64,000 nt of DNA from an uncultured Latescibacterota bacterium (GCA_951813615.1 OX638377.1:4428599-4492598); one strand, 5' to 3'. Shown: positions 8,334 through 17,899, counted from the first letter of the stretch. Notes: generated by a model from the letters alone, not told the origin. A program made the numbers and translations.

Positions 8334-9434
8334 TCAGGGCGGCGGCAAGATGCCCTCGCCGTTCCACAAGCGGGTCTCCGGCCAGTAGGCCGACCACCCA
8401 AACCACATCGAATTATAGGCTGGGATTTGCTCTAACTGCGCTCCCTTGAGCGGCCCAGTAAGGGCCTCGCCGCGCATGTTCCACTCGCTGCCGGTCTCCA
8501 CATCGGCAAAGGCCAACGGCAAGTCGCCGGTGCGGCTGAGGATGTGAAAGGTCAAAAGCTGGCCGTCGACAACGCGGCTGTAGGGAATGGCAGTGACAGT
8601 CGCTAAATGATAGAGCACGAGCACGGCGCGGTCGCCAACGCGATCGTTGATGACGGCCTTATTGGGCATCCTAGTAAAGGGATAGGCCTTAGTCTCGCTA
8701 GCGACTCGCAACCCCAAGACCATTTCCTTGGCCAATAAGCGATCGCTAGGCCGAGCGGTGGTCAGCGGAAAAATAATCATCCGCTGGTCGCTGCGATAGT
8801 TGCCATACGGGTAGTGGCCGTACGCATCGAGCGGATACAGGGCGCGGATATAGTCTGGGTAGCGGTCGAGACCGGTCGCCGCTTGGACGACCGTGGTGTG
8901 CGGATGCAGCGCGCGCCACAGGCCCCACGTCGTCTCGACTACGGGCAAGAGCTGGAGGCACCGCCCTCTGTATTCGCCGCTAATACCAACGTAGATCATC
9001 TGCGGGTACAGAGTTTTCTCGTCGCGGCGGTCGTACAGCACCAAGTTGCTGTTGAGCACCATGCCAGAGACGCCGAATTCGATTTGTGCTGAGTCTGGGG
9101 CCGTCGCGTCAAAAACGAGTCCGGTGCTGGTCAGCGGGCAGAACGTGACGCTGATGTGTTGGCCGCCGAGCTGGTCGTTAATGACTTCGTGCTTCCAACC
9201 GAGGCGATGCGGATAGGCCCGCGCTGCACCATTTGCGACCACGCCGAGGACTCGATCTGTATCCGCGAGATAGTGCGCATCCTCCGGCGCAACGCTCTGG
9301 GGATTGGTCATGGCCGGGATGCCGTCGCGGGGCACTCCGCCTGAGCGCAGGTGGTGGGTCAACTCGCCAAGGCGGTTGTAGATGTCGGCGCGGAGGGGAA
9401 CGGCGATGAAGAGCGCGAGCAAGATGCGGGCCAT
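8334..9434 (-). CDS. DUF3179-domain exported protein
   Basis: A 366-residue protein with a short signal peptide (MARILLALFIAVPLRA) when started at the ATG at 9434; a GTG at 9446 is the alternative. It has the DUF3179 pattern: GIPAMTNPQSV near the start, then YPHRLGWKHEVINDQLGG, VTFCPLTSTGLVFD (Cys in the conserved CPLT), SGMVLNSNLVLYDR, and a second related half with AYPFTRMPNKAVINDRVGD. The family is widespread in marine bacteria and archaea and its biochemical role is not established, so none is proposed. It precedes the enolase-superfamily gene in the same direction. Confidence 0.85.
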   Translation of the reverse strand: MARILLALFIAVPLRADIYNRLGELTHHLRSGGVPRDGIPAMTNPQSVAPEDAHYLADTDRVLGVVANGAARAYPHRLGWKHEVINDQLGGQHISVTFCPLTSTGLVFDATAPDSAQIEFGVSGMVLNSNLVLYDRRDEKTLYPQMIYVGISGEYRGRCLQLLPVVETTWGLWRALHPHTTVVQAATGLDRYPDYIRALYPLDAYGHYPYGNYRSDQRMIIFPLTTARPSDRLLAKEMVLGLRVASETKAYPFTRMPNKAVINDRVGDRAVLVLYHLATVTAIPYSRVVDGQLLTFHILSRTGDLPLAFADVETGSEWNMRGEALTGPLKGAQLEQIPAYNSMWFGWSAYWPETRLWNGEGILPPP

Positions 9435-9599
9435 GGCGTCGGACACTAGGAAAGCGATGCGGGAGATTCAATTATACAAGCGAGCCGTTAGCTGTCAAAC
9501 TTGCGGATGGCTGCAGATCGCAAGAAGTTACGCTACCTGCAAATTCACTGAGGAGATTGCCACTGTGCCCCAAGCCTCCATTCCCTACGAGCCAGCGCC

Positions 9600-9977
9600 G
9601 TGAATGCCCGCCAGACGGTCGAGGCCTACTTCGCCGCATTGACAACCGGCGATGCCGACCGGCTCCTCGACCTCATCTCTCCAGCCGATCACTTTGTCAA
9701 AATCGGCACGGAACCGGGGGAATACGTCGAAGGCGGTGGGCGCGCTGCCCAGTACTACCGCCATCACGTCGCCAGCACCCAAGATTTCACCATCGACATA
9801 GAGCACCTCGACGTGCAGGAGCGCGGTTCAGTGGCTTGGTTTTACACCCGGCAGCAGTGGCGGCTCAAATGGCAGAACCAGTACGAGGAACTGGCCCTGC
9901 GTTTGACGGGCGTACTGGAACGGGAAGCGGGCGCATGGAAGTTCGCGCAGATCCACGCTTCCATCGGAGTGGCCTAG
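9600..9977 (+). CDS. SnoaL/NTF2-like small protein
   Basis: A 125-residue protein starting with GTG. The opening ARQTVEAYFAALTTGDADRL followed by LLDLISPADHFVKIGT, a glycine-rich turn, and the late sheet strands AWFYTRQQWRLKWQ and WKFAQIHASIGVA are the layout of SnoaL-like NTF2 folds. The fold is used by ketosteroid isomerases, polyketide cyclases and many uncharacterised binding proteins. No catalytic Asp/His arrangement can be assigned with confidence. It stands alone between the divergent DUF3179 gene and the discoidin/FlgD-tail gene. Confidence 0.8.
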   Translation: MNARQTVEAYFAALTTGDADRLLDLISPADHFVKIGTEPGEYVEGGGRAAQYYRHHVASTQDFTIDIEHLDVQERGSVAWFYTRQQWRLKWQNQYEELALRLTGVLEREAGAWKFAQIHASIGVA

Positions 9978-9993
9978 CGCGAGGAATTATTTG

Positions 9994-10023
9994 TTGTTAG
10001 TCCCCTTTTGCGCGTCCTATATT
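9994..10023 (+). promoter_or_regulatory. Possible sigma70-type promoter for the secreted-protein pair
   Basis: TTGTTA at 9994-9999 and TATATT at 10018-10023 are separated by 18 bp, ahead of the secreted FlgD-tail gene starting at 10057. The -10 matches five of six consensus bases. Confidence 0.4.
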
Positions 10024-10056
10024 GGATTATTGACTTGATTCAACTGGATAAATCCC

Positions 10057-12360
10057 ATGCGCAACGCCATCCTCGTCAGTACCCTGCTGCTCGCCACGCC
10101 CCTCGCGGGCGACCAACTCCGCATCGCCACCTCCAACGACTGGCGCCAATGGCAACTGCCCGGCGACGCCGTCGAAGTCGCGCGCGGTACGCTCAAACCC
10201 TCCTTTGTCCGCCGCAATATCAACGCCGTGGCCAACGCCTTTGACTTTGCCAGCGGCGGGATCCGCAAAGTGGGCTCCAACCCCGGCGACGCCCTCCATT
10301 TCATCGACGGTGATCCCGCGACCTATTGGGCTCCCGATCCAAACGCCCGCGTCGAGGACTGGTGGATTGAAGTCGATCTGGGGCGCGTGGTATCGGCGCG
10401 CAAAATCGAAATCCACTTCGCCGCCGACAGCACCCCGCTGGAGTTTTTCAAAATTCTTACTTCCGACGGAGAGCCTTTTTTCAGCAATGCCAATTCCATA
10501 CTCCCCGGCACGCTGCGCTACAACAAACGCTGGCGCTACAGCTTTAACGAAGCGCACATAATCGAGATTGACTATGAGCTCAAGCCGCTCAAGAATATCC
10601 GCATCGAAGCCGACCTGCCCACGGAGAATATCCGCCTGAGTGAGGTAGTGGTCGAGAGCATCGGCGACAACATTTCGCTGGGGATATGGGGCCGAGGGGG
10701 CAGCGTCGAAATCATCTCTGAGGCCACCTCTAAGCTAGGTCGCACCCTCGTCGAGTCGAAGGGGATCAGCAATACTCTCGTCGATGGCGATATTACCACC
10801 TATTGGGGTACGGTGCATCGCGGCGGCTCCGGCACGCAGCCCGAACAGCAGATCGGTCAGTTCGAGATTGACCTAGGCGCGCTGTATTGGGTGGACAGGG
10901 TGCGAATGCTCGGCGATGACAGCGGCGTAGCCCCGGGCAAAGGCTCGGGTCGCCACCGAGCCGGCGTTTTCAATTATCTGTGGTATCAGTTTTTTGTTTC
11001 CGATGGCTCCCGGGCACCGGATGGCTCGCTGAGTTGGGAGTTGCTGGGCGAATTGCCCTCGGACCGCCGCAACCTAACACAAGTCCGCCACTTCCAAGAG
11101 CGCTTCCCATTGCGCAAAGTACGCCACGTGCGGCTGATCTTCCCCATGTCCGAGGGCTTCGAAGCCTTTAACGGACGCATCGGCACCACCGCCGAGTGGC
11201 AGGTCTTCGGCGAGGGTCATCCGGCCGAAGTCATGGCGCGATCGCCGATTTACGACCTCGGTTCCATACAACACATTGCGGAAATAGGCTGGGACATTGA
11301 CGAACCGCCGGGGTCTCGTGTCGCAATTCGCAGCCGCACCGGCAACCTCCTCGACAAGCAGTACGTCTTTTACGACAAAAACGGCAAGCAAGTCACCGAG
11401 CGGAAATACGACAAGCTGATCCCCAGCTTCCGCGGAGCCATTGACACCATCCGCACCGCTGGAGCCGACTGGAGCAACTGGAGCCGAGCTTACGCAACCT
11501 CCGGCCAAGTCTTCCTCTCGCCCGGCCCTCGGCGCTATGTGCAGTTGGAAATCCGCTTCCTCTCTGAAGATCCTTTTGCCGCCGCGACCTTAGACGATAT
11601 CGTCCTCGAATTCAACAATCCGCTGGCCCAAAAAACGCGCGCCGAAGTCTTTCCTGTCGAGGTCTCTCCCGGCGAAAAGAGCCAGTTTACCTACTATCTC
11701 CGCTCCGACTTCATCTCGTCGAGCCGTGGCTTTGACCAGATCCAACTCACTTCGACCGCTGGGGTCACGTTCCGCGCGTTGCGCTTCGCTGGCGAGCCGG
11801 TCGCCTCCACGGTCGAAGAGACCGACAATGGTTTTAAGGTACTCCTCGCAGAGCCAGTGCGGCGCTCGACCCTAATCGAAATCGACTTTGAAAGCATTCT
11901 CTATCTCAATCAGACCCGCTTCGAAGCCTTTCTGTTCAACAGCGCCCTGTCAACCACTTTGCGCCAGCAGGTTGACCCCGGCGACGCCGAGGCGGCCATC
12001 GCCAGCGACCGGACCTTTGTCTCCCTGCCCTCCGACGGGCAGCTCTTTGCAGATCTGTCGCTATCGAACCGGGTACTAACTCCCAATGGCGACGGCATCT
12101 CAGACCAGTTGCAAATTGACCTCGACCTGTTCAAAGTGCTCGATCCCCGACCGGTCATCCTCGGGGTCTATACCTTGACCGGCCAACGGGTTGCCCTCAT
12201 CAGCGATGCAGCTGCTACGGCCGGGCACCAGACCTATCAATGGGACGGACGCGACAGCCACGGCCGCACGGTTGCGCCCGGTATCTACATCCTCCGCGTC
12301 ACGGCCGAAGGCGACGCGCTTACCCGCAGTGAGAACCGCCTGATCTCGGTAGTCTACTGA
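10057..12360 (+). CDS. Secreted discoidin-domain protein with FlgD-like C-terminal tail
   Basis: A 767-residue exported protein: signal peptide (residues 1-18, ending LAGD), a first F5/8 type C (discoidin)-like domain around IDGDPATYWAPDP and WWIEVDLGR (about 82-200), a second around LVDGDITTYWG and QFEIDLGALYWVDRV (about 240-390), a beta-rich middle, and a tail of about 98 residues starting LTPNGDGISDQLQIDL and containing YQWDGRDSHG and VAPGIYILRV. It ends in VVY. The tail matches FlgD-Ig/sorting-type domains of secreted proteins in several phyla. Discoidin folds usually bind sugars or lipids, so a surface or extracellular binding role is inferred. It is the first gene of a pair with the next FlgD-tail gene, and is clearly related to the 1,023-residue protein at 52-55 kb. 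Confidence 0.8.
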   Translation: MRNAILVSTLLLATPLAGDQLRIATSNDWRQWQLPGDAVEVARGTLKPSFVRRNINAVANAFDFASGGIRKVGSNPGDALHFIDGDPATYWAPDPNARVEDWWIEVDLGRVVSARKIEIHFAADSTPLEFFKILTSDGEPFFSNANSILPGTLRYNKRWRYSFNEAHIIEIDYELKPLKNIRIEADLPTENIRLSEVVVESIGDNISLGIWGRGGSVEIISEATSKLGRTLVESKGISNTLVDGDITTYWGTVHRGGSGTQPEQQIGQFEIDLGALYWVDRVRMLGDDSGVAPGKGSGRHRAGVFNYLWYQFFVSDGSRAPDGSLSWELLGELPSDRRNLTQVRHFQERFPLRKVRHVRLIFPMSEGFEAFNGRIGTTAEWQVFGEGHPAEVMARSPIYDLGSIQHIAEIGWDIDEPPGSRVAIRSRTGNLLDKQYVFYDKNGKQVTERKYDKLIPSFRGAIDTIRTAGADWSNWSRAYATSGQVFLSPGPRRYVQLEIRFLSEDPFAAATLDDIVLEFNNPLAQKTRAEVFPVEVSPGEKSQFTYYLRSDFISSSRGFDQIQLTSTAGVTFRALRFAGEPVASTVEETDNGFKVLLAEPVRRSTLIEIDFESILYLNQTRFEAFLFNSALSTTLRQQVDPGDAEAAIASDRTFVSLPSDGQLFADLSLSNRVLTPNGDGISDQLQIDLDLFKVLDPRPVILGVYTLTGQRVALISDAAATAGHQTYQWDGRDSHGRTVAPGIYILRVTAEGDALTRSENRLISVVY

Positions 12361-12410
12361 TGGACAAGTCGAAGCCAATCCAACTCCAGACACGCGGCCA
12401 TAAGAGGCAC

Positions 12411-14417
12411 ATGACCTATGCGCGTATCTTGCTGTGGCTGGCCGCGCCGTGGGTCACCACCGCGGAGGCTGACATTGTCTTGTGGCAGATCGGCGGTAGC
12501 GGCTTGGCGTGGGCCGAACACGACTCGGTCGCCATTCTCATCGATGAGACGACCACGCCTGGCGCGATCCAGCCCGTCTACATCCAGCCCGACCGCTCCG
12601 TCTTTTCCTATCTGACTAATTGGGGTAGCTGGAACCCCCGCGAACTCGGCTACGTCGATGGCGAAAGACCGCGCGTGTCTGGCAATTTGCGCCTAGTGGA
12701 CGGCGACAGCACGTCCTATCTCGCGCCCTCTTCGGGCGGCAGTCCCGACGGCCGCACCTTCACCTTCGACTTGGCCGTGCCAGTGCCCATCTTCTCCTTT
12801 GGGTTCTACACGCCCTCACAGGGATACCGCTCGGACGGCAAGAGCCTGCGCGAAGATGTCGTACCCGCCTACGAACTCTACATCGCCGCCCATAACCCAA
12901 ACGAATGGCGGCAAATCGCCGACGTGCAGGAAAATTTCCGCCCCGTCGTGCAGCACCAGTTTCCCCGCCAGTACGTGCGCTTTGCCCGCTATATCCGCCG
13001 ACTATCGCGTTCGCTCGAAGCCGCTCAGATCGAGGCGCTGCAAATATCGTCACAGGCAATTTTTGCCAAGGGCCAAGCCCATCGAGGCACCATCGGCGAT
13101 TTCGAGCTCTTCGGCGAGGGTGTTCCCCTGCGTGCGGTGTACAAGACGCGGATATTCGACTTGGGACAGAAGGTCAACTTCGGCCGCTTCTCTTGGTCGG
13201 CGACCCCGCTGCGGATAGTGGACGGCGAGCCGGTGGAAGCTGCCGATGCCCAAGTCTCAATCCAAGTCGAGGCGCGCACCGGCGTGGATCCCAAGCCGGA
13301 CATCTACTACGAGTTCACCGACATGGGCACCCGCGTCCCAGTGCCGCAGCAGCGCTACCAGGACGTGCTCAAAAACCCAAGCGGGGCGGCCAACGTCAAC
13401 GACGGCCAAGGAGGGACGCTAACGCTGACGACGCGCCCCAAGCCGGGTCTTCGCGCTGGGATCGAATACGACCAAGACAACTGGACCTTCTGGTCGGTCC
13501 CAACGTTCGAGTCGGGCCAAACGCTCGGTCTGCGGTCCGGCTCCCATTTGCAGCTAAAAATCGTATTGAACAGCGAGGAATTCGACTCCTTCGTGCGGCT
13601 CGATTCCCTGTGGATCGAAACCTCGCCGACTTTGGCTACCTCAGTCATCGGCGAAGTGGCCCGGTTGGACGATCCGCAGCCCCTGCGCGGCGTTGCCGAA
13701 GTGGAAATGGGCGCGATGACGGAGTTCGTCTACGATGTCAAAGCGGAAGTTGCCGCCGCTGACGCGGGCTTCGACGCGCTGCGCATCCGCACCGGCGGAC
13801 AGCCCGTGTTCAAGCACCTCGAAATGGGCACCCCTTTGCGACAGGTGGCAGCGAGCGAGGTCGTCGAAGGTGAGGACGGGTTGACAATACGCCTGCCGGA
13901 GCGTCTGAACGCCGGGCGCAACGAGTTGATCCGCGTCGTCTTCGCCGCCGAGGTCTTCGACTTTGCCTGGACCTTCGACAGCGAAGTACTCGACAGCCAG
14001 GGCCAGAGTCTGCCCCAGCCCGTGCAAGGTGGCGATGTCGGCGACGATATTGCCACCAATACCCTGCGCGTCCTTGCTTCCTCGACCACTCAGGCCAAAA
14101 AGATCCGCGACCTGCGCCTCTCTACCGCGGTCGTCACGCCCAACGGCGACGGCATCAACGACCTGCTGGAAATCGAGTATACTCTCTTAGGGCTGCCCCG
14201 CACCGTGGCAACTCGCCTAGATATTCACGCACTCGACGGCCGCAAAGTCGCCACGCTGGCGATAGGCAGCCAGAAGTCGGGCCTACAGCGCATTCGTTGG
14301 GACGGCCGCGATGACAGCGGGGCACTTTTGCCGACGGGCCTCTACCTGCTCGGGCTCGAAGTCGAGGGGGAAGCCGAGGTAATCAAGCGGCTCATCCCAG
14401 TGGGGTTGGCTTATTGA
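12411..14417 (+). CDS. Secreted discoidin-like protein with FlgD-like C-terminal tail
   Basis: A 668-residue exported protein. The frame also has an ATG at 12360 overlapping the previous stop, but ATG 12411 is preferred: it has AAGAGG upstream and yields a clean signal peptide (MTYARILLWLAAPWVTTAEA). A single discoidin-like region is seen around LVDGDSTSYLAPSSGG and FTFDLAVPVPIFSFGFY. A long beta-rich middle follows, then the tail VVTPNGDGINDLLEIEY, RWDGRDDSG and LPTGLYLLGLEVEG, ending GLAY. It shares layout and the last two residue types with four other proteins in the window. The downstream MFS gene begins 88 bp later. Confidence 0.8.
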   Translation: MTYARILLWLAAPWVTTAEADIVLWQIGGSGLAWAEHDSVAILIDETTTPGAIQPVYIQPDRSVFSYLTNWGSWNPRELGYVDGERPRVSGNLRLVDGDSTSYLAPSSGGSPDGRTFTFDLAVPVPIFSFGFYTPSQGYRSDGKSLREDVVPAYELYIAAHNPNEWRQIADVQENFRPVVQHQFPRQYVRFARYIRRLSRSLEAAQIEALQISSQAIFAKGQAHRGTIGDFELFGEGVPLRAVYKTRIFDLGQKVNFGRFSWSATPLRIVDGEPVEAADAQVSIQVEARTGVDPKPDIYYEFTDMGTRVPVPQQRYQDVLKNPSGAANVNDGQGGTLTLTTRPKPGLRAGIEYDQDNWTFWSVPTFESGQTLGLRSGSHLQLKIVLNSEEFDSFVRLDSLWIETSPTLATSVIGEVARLDDPQPLRGVAEVEMGAMTEFVYDVKAEVAAADAGFDALRIRTGGQPVFKHLEMGTPLRQVAASEVVEGEDGLTIRLPERLNAGRNELIRVVFAAEVFDFAWTFDSEVLDSQGQSLPQPVQGGDVGDDIATNTLRVLASSTTQAKKIRDLRLSTAVVTPNGDGINDLLEIEYTLLGLPRTVATRLDIHALDGRKVATLAIGSQKSGLQRIRWDGRDDSGALLPTGLYLLGLEVEGEAEVIKRLIPVGLAY

Positions 14418-14505
14418 CCACCGCGGCCATGACCCTAGCTTTGACCTGCTTCTGTTTTTACCGCCCTGCGCTGCTCAGGCGTGATGAGGGGATGAGGGCG
14501 CAATA

Positions 14506-15792
14506 GTGCGACCTCTGTCCGAGTCCTTCGGATTCCTCCGTGGCAACGTCCTCGTGCTCACCGTGTCGGGAAGCCTGGGCATGTTCTGCCGGGCCATGGT
14601 ATTCCCGTACGTCCCTCTCTACATCCTGGCCCTCGGCGGCGAGCCGGAGCAGATCGGGATCGTTTACGCCTTGGGGCCTCTCGGCGGGCTGATCGCGTTT
14701 CCGATCGCCGGCTATCTCGCCGACCACATGAACCGGGCTTGGTTGATCGCGGCGGCCGGCTACTTCTCAGCTATAGCTGTGCTGGTAAACGCCGTAGCGC
14801 CGAGTTGGGAATGGGTGGCTGCGGCCATGCTGATGCGGGGCTTTGCCGTGTTTCACTTCCCGGCCACATCGGCGCTCATCGCCGACTCTCTGCCTTCTAG
14901 AAACCGGGGTCGCGGGATGGCGACGATGGCCGGACTGACCGGGGGCTTGGCGCTGTTCGCTCCGTTTGTCGCTGGCGTAGCCATCGACGCTTGGGGAGTT
15001 GACGCGGGGATGCGTATCCTCTACGTGGTGATGGGCTCGGCCTACGCCGCGGGCGCTACGATCAACCTGATCTTCATTCGCGAGACCCGGCAGCCACCAG
15101 CGGAAGCGGTGAGTGCCGCCAACCTCAGACAGGCGCTAGGCCGTTCCTATACTGGCATCCCGGCGCTGCTGCGGGGTTTCCCGCGTTCGCTGCGGGCCGT
15201 ATCCGTGGTGATCATTCTGTGTTTTATCGCCAACGGCGTGGCTAGCCCCTTCTGGGTGGTGTACGCGAAGACCCACCTTGGGCTGACGGCTTCGCAGTGG
15301 GGGCTGATCTTACTGGTAGAGTTCGGCTTGCGAAACCTGACGACGGTTCCCGCGGGGTTCCTCACCGACCACTTTGGACGCACGCGATTTCTCATCGCCG
15401 CTTTGCTGCTCTCCGCCGCGACTCCACTGTATCTGCTGGCTGGCTCCTTTGGGTTCGTACTGGCAATCCGCTGTATCATCGCCGTGGGCTCGGCCTTTTT
15501 CAGCCCCGCTATGGGTGCCCTGTTAGCCGACACTGTGCCCAGCACAATCCGCGGACGCGTGATGGCCGCCATTGGCCGAGGGTCTGTGTCGATCGGCAGT
15601 GCCTCTGGCGGGACGGGCGGCCCTGGGACCGGGTTCTTGATCACGCTGCCGCTGATGGCCGCGGCGCTCTGTGGCGGATTCCTCTACGCTTGGAGCCCGG
15701 CGATTCCGTTTCTGCTCGTCTTTGGGCTGACCGTCGTCGCCTTGCTCGTGTCGATCGCGTTCGTGCGGGATCCCAAAACGGCGCAGGAATAG
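14506..15792 (+). CDS. Major facilitator superfamily transporter
   Basis: A 428-residue inner-membrane protein with about twelve hydrophobic segments arranged in two six-helix halves. The MFS motif A is seen between TM2 and TM3 (GYLADHMNRAWLI) and again in the second half (GFLTDHFGRTRFLI). PSRNRGRGMATMAGLTGG resembles the motif in the loop of drug/sugar antiporters. It starts with GTG, after a GAGGG-containing stretch. The substrate cannot be predicted; it follows two secreted-protein genes on the same strand, which may be chance. A promoter for the next operon lies immediately downstream, so the transporter ends its own unit. Confidence 0.85.
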   Translation: MRPLSESFGFLRGNVLVLTVSGSLGMFCRAMVFPYVPLYILALGGEPEQIGIVYALGPLGGLIAFPIAGYLADHMNRAWLIAAAGYFSAIAVLVNAVAPSWEWVAAAMLMRGFAVFHFPATSALIADSLPSRNRGRGMATMAGLTGGLALFAPFVAGVAIDAWGVDAGMRILYVVMGSAYAAGATINLIFIRETRQPPAEAVSAANLRQALGRSYTGIPALLRGFPRSLRAVSVVIILCFIANGVASPFWVVYAKTHLGLTASQWGLILLVEFGLRNLTTVPAGFLTDHFGRTRFLIAALLLSAATPLYLLAGSFGFVLAIRCIIAVGSAFFSPAMGALLADTVPSTIRGRVMAAIGRGSVSIGSASGGTGGPGTGFLITLPLMAAALCGGFLYAWSPAIPFLLVFGLTVVALLVSIAFVRDPKTAQE

Positions 15793-15806
15793 CGGCTATG
15801 TCTCGG

Positions 15807-15835
15807 TTGACCCCTTGCAGCAGCGGGCATATTAT
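15807..15835 (+). promoter_or_regulatory. Sigma70-type promoter for the dCMP deaminase operon
   Basis: TTGACC (15807-15812) and TATTAT (15830-15835) are separated by exactly 17 bp; each box matches five of six consensus bases. Transcription would start near 15842, about 77 bp before the dCMP deaminase ATG at 15919. Confidence 0.6.
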
Positions 15836-15918
15836 TCCCCGACCAACCCGCAATCCGCACGATCCGCGCAAAACAGCTAGCAGGCGACTGAGCAATTATG
15901 TCGAGGAAGGGAAGCACT

Positions 15919-16440
15919 ATGTTCGAGCGGCCCGATTGGGACGAGTACTACATGCGCATCGCCATGGCCGTGCGGGCGCGCGCCAACTGCACGGGCAACC
16001 GCATTGGAGCCATCTTGGTGCAAAACGATCGAATCATTTCGACCGGCTACAACGGCACCCCGCACAACATGGTCAACTGCCTCGACGGCGGGTGCGACCG
16101 CTGCGCTCACCGCGACCGATACGCTTCGGGCAAGGACTACGATTTGTGCATCTGCGTCCACGCCGAGCAAAACGCGCTGCTGTCGGCGGCCCGCTTTGGG
16201 ATCGCCACCGAAGGAGCACTGCTGTATTCGACGATGCGGCCTTGTTTCGGCTGTGCCAAAGAAATCCTCCAAGCCAAGATACACGCAGTGTATTATCTAC
16301 ACGATTGGATCTATCCCGACGCCGAGCGGCAGGCCAGCTACGAGGAATTGTTGTCGTTTGTACCCGGAGGCGTGCGGGCCGTGGACATGGACGACCCAGA
16401 CGCTGCTTGGGCCGTCTCCTCCTTGCGCCAAGACGAGTGA
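15919..16440 (+). CDS. dCMP deaminase family protein
   Basis: A 173-residue zinc deaminase that would convert dCMP to dUMP for thymidylate synthesis. The zinc ligands and catalytic Glu are in CVHAEQNALLSAARFG (HAE) and MRPCFGCAKEIL (PCxxC). The extra Cys/His-rich insert CLDGGCDRCAHRDRY before the core is typical of ComEB-like dCMP deaminases, which carry a second, structural zinc. I chose ATG 15919 because GAGGAAGG lies eight bases upstream; the in-frame ATG at 15898 has none. Its stop overlaps the next gene's ATG (TGATG), so the two are translationally coupled. Confidence 0.92.
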   Translation: MFERPDWDEYYMRIAMAVRARANCTGNRIGAILVQNDRIISTGYNGTPHNMVNCLDGGCDRCAHRDRYASGKDYDLCICVHAEQNALLSAARFGIATEGALLYSTMRPCFGCAKEILQAKIHAVYYLHDWIYPDAERQASYEELLSFVPGGVRAVDMDDPDAAWAVSSLRQDE

Positions 16441-17897
16441 TGAGACGCGCTACTTGGGCCGCGTGGGCAAGCCTGCTGGCCGTGGGAGCCGACGGTGCCG
16501 AGCCGATCACCGTGGTACCGACGACTTCCAAGCCAACGCTCGACGGCATCTTGGTCGAGTGGGGCGCACCCGAGCGCATCGGCCTAGTCCCCGGCGGCGA
16601 GCGCGTGGGCGTGCGCGGGGCCTTTACCGGCTCGGCAGATCACGAGGCCGACCTCTACCTGATGTGGGACGCCGACTACGTGTACGTGGCGGCCGCGGTA
16701 GTTGACGATATCGTAGATGCCCAACAGATTCCCCCTGACAAAAGCGAATGGCGCGGCCCATCCGGGGAGCGCAAGGACGCGATGTTTTACTACGATCACC
16801 TGAAAATTTTCTTGCGCGGCCCCGAGCAGCCCTTGGGGCATACCATCTGGCTGAGTCCGGCCGACGGCACGCCCTATTTGTGGGGGGGCATGCAGCGCAG
16901 GAAGCCTACAGAGCGCATTCCCCTAAAAGCCGGAGGGGCACTGCGCGATCAGCTCTACACCTTTGAAGTGGGCATTCCCTGGCGCTGGCTGGGCTTCTAC
17001 CCCCAGCCCGACATGGTACTCGACGCGCTCTTTCTGCTGCCGGATTCCGACCAGCCCAACGAGGATTTGCGCGACAAAGTGCGGCAGAGCAACAAGTGGA
17101 TCTGGTGGCAGGGCAAGGTGCAGCTCAAGGGGCAGCCTCCGGGATTGCGCCTACTGCCCAAGCAGCAGGTCATTGCGGAGATCGCGGAGAAGACGCGGGA
17201 GATTACCGTGCCGAAGGTCGCCCCGAAGAAACCGACAGAAGCAAAGGTGCGGGAGGAACGAGACTCGGTTGTAGTAGAGAAAAGTCCGGTCGCACAGCGA
17301 GAAATTCCGCCTGAAACCGATAGCGGAGATTCTGGCACAGTAAAGGCCGCAAGCGTCTCACAAGAGGCTGCGCAAACTGCGTCGGCACCAGCCCTTACGT
17401 CGCGGAAGAACTGGTCGCTATTGGCGAAGAGGAAGCCAGCGCCGGCTTGGGTGCGGGCGCTCAACGACGACGAGGGCGTGTCGCTGGGCCAAGTCGATTC
17501 GCTCTATTATAGATTGACCCAATCGCTGGCGCGCCTGACCGCGGACCGCATTAATGCCCGCACCGACGGGATTGTCATGGACATAGCTGAATACGCGGGG
17601 ACTTGGCGGGCACAGGCGCGGCACTTTTTGCAAAAACTGCTGGCCAAGACGCTGGCCGACCTAGAGCAGGGGCGGCTACAGTCGCAGATCACCAGCGCGG
17701 CCGCCGAGGTCGGCGTGGATGGCGACCAAGCTGTTCGCCTAGTGCAATCGCTCTGCCGCGAGGCCCTAAAGATATACGCCGAGGGCAAGGTCGCTAATTC
17801 CGAAACCCTAATTAACAAAGCGCGACGGCGAGCCAAACTGTCCGAGGAGCAGGCACAAGACCTGCTGGCAGTGCTGGCAGCGTCTATCGCCCGATAA
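16440..17897 (+). CDS. Secreted protein with CBM9-like domain and helical C-terminal half
   Basis: A 485-residue protein. The signal peptide (residues 1-20, ending GADGAE) is followed by a carbohydrate-binding family 9-like sandwich: TLDGILVEWG, ADLYLMWDADYVYVAAAVVD and IPWRWLGFYPQPDMVLDALF (about 28-215). A low-complexity K/E/P/T-rich linker (about 235-320) leads to a helical C-terminal region (about 335-485) with no recognised fold. It starts four bases inside the dCMP deaminase stop and is separated from the next gene by 2 bp. CBM9-like domains bind sugar chain ends, so a role at the cell surface or in glycan capture is inferred. The open frame continues upstream of this start, but that part overlaps the MFS and deaminase genes and has no homologue. 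Confidence 0.75.
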   Translation: MRRATWAAWASLLAVGADGAEPITVVPTTSKPTLDGILVEWGAPERIGLVPGGERVGVRGAFTGSADHEADLYLMWDADYVYVAAAVVDDIVDAQQIPPDKSEWRGPSGERKDAMFYYDHLKIFLRGPEQPLGHTIWLSPADGTPYLWGGMQRRKPTERIPLKAGGALRDQLYTFEVGIPWRWLGFYPQPDMVLDALFLLPDSDQPNEDLRDKVRQSNKWIWWQGKVQLKGQPPGLRLLPKQQVIAEIAEKTREITVPKVAPKKPTEAKVREERDSVVVEKSPVAQREIPPETDSGDSGTVKAASVSQEAAQTASAPALTSRKNWSLLAKRKPAPAWVRALNDDEGVSLGQVDSLYYRLTQSLARLTADRINARTDGIVMDIAEYAGTWRAQARHFLQKLLAKTLADLEQGRLQSQITSAAAEVGVDGDQAVRLVQSLCREALKIYAEGKVANSETLINKARRRAKLSEEQAQDLLAVLAASIAR

Positions 17898-17899
17898 TT

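Noticed and set aside
15297..16439. About 380-codon upstream extension of the CBM9-like gene
   Set aside because: It overlaps the MFS and dCMP deaminase genes in another frame, is Arg/Pro/His-rich, and the signal peptide begins at 16440.
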